Part shown: in pieces, positions 12,785-12,854 of the stretch
Position numbering within the stretch: position 1 is the stretch's first letter
Layout: every line of letters begins with the position of its first letter
NCBI GenBank assembly: GCA_012840625.1
Contig: DUSB01000044.1
Location: 1 to 12,854, forward strand
Length of the DNA stretch: 12,854 nucleotides
Reading direction: 5' to 3'
Source of the DNA: Syntrophomonadaceae bacterium
GTDB lineage: Bacteria > Bacillota > Syntrophomonadia > Syntrophomonadales > Syntrophomonadaceae
Program-made: the position numbers and the translations under genes
The notes under the pieces: generated by a model
The model's database searches: none
What the model was told of the DNA's origin: nothing
Seen by the model: only the letters and a program-made list of their open reading frames with translations

Positions 12785-12854
12785 CTACCAAATGTAACAT
12801 ACCACTTCGCCACCTAGGCCTTCTTTACGCGCTTTTTTATCCGTCATTAGACCC
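12785..12854 (-). CDS. rpsH: 30S ribosomal protein S8 (uS8), C-terminal end only
   Basis: The right edge of the window cuts this gene. The last 22 codons read GLMTDKKARKEGLGGEVVCY followed by Ile-Trp and a TAG at 12785-12787. This is the typical S8 ending (MTDxxARxxxxGGEVxxYxW), and the position just upstream of rplF agrees. S8 binds the central domain of 16S rRNA and represses the spc operon in E. coli; the window is too short to judge regulation here. Confidence 0.95.
   Translation of the reverse strand, partial: GLMTDKKARKEGLGGEVVCYIW

Overview
This window is the distal part of the large bacterial ribosomal-protein locus (end of the spc cluster, the alpha cluster, then ecf-truA-rplM-rpsI), read entirely from the minus strand. 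It runs from the tail of rpsH at the right edge to a factor-independent terminator after rpsI at the left edge. Gene order (rpsH-rplF-rplR-rpsE-rpmD-rplO-secY-adk-map-KOW-infA-rpmJ-rpsM-rpsK-rpsD-rpoA-rplQ-ecfA1-ecfA2/T-truA-rplM-rpsI) is that of a Firmicute. Several traits point to Clostridia rather than Bacilli: rpsD inside the alpha cluster, cysteine-rich zinc-binding forms of S4 and L36, and many TTG/GTG starts. I cannot name the genus.

Right third (about 8700-12854): ribosomal proteins S8 (partial), L6, L18, S5, L30 and L15, then the translocon pore SecY and adenylate kinase. Middle (about 4476-8722): methionine aminopeptidase, a small KOW-domain RNA-binding protein, IF-1, L36, S13, S11, S4, RNA polymerase alpha and L17. 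Left third (1-4472): EcfA1, an unusual single-chain fusion of EcfA2 with EcfT, the tRNA pseudouridine synthase TruA, then L13 and S9 behind their own two tandem promoters.

The genes are packed tightly. Most spacers are under 35 nt, with five overlaps (rplO/secY, adk/map, map/KOW, KOW/infA, ecfA1/ecfA2T), consistent with long polycistronic transcription and translational coupling. The products cover ribosome assembly, initiation (IF-1), removal of the initiator Met (Map), membrane insertion (SecY), nucleotide balance (Adk), transcription (RpoA), tRNA modification (TruA) and energizing of vitamin/metal uptake (ECF module).

This is a conserved housekeeping locus, and I see no phage, IS, CRISPR or defence island. 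The items most worth a second look are: (1) rpmD is broken by a net one-base frame change near its 3' end, with the intact C-terminus still readable in the next frame; (2) EcfA2 and EcfT are one 567-residue polypeptide, and the ATPase motifs of both EcfA halves deviate from consensus; (3) 10 of 12 complete ribosomal-protein genes start with GTG or TTG, while all 9 other genes start with ATG; (4) two near-consensus promoters, both with 18-bp spacers, lie in tandem ahead of rplM. No stretch longer than 300 bases lacks a gene; the largest spacer (970-1145) holds those promoters.
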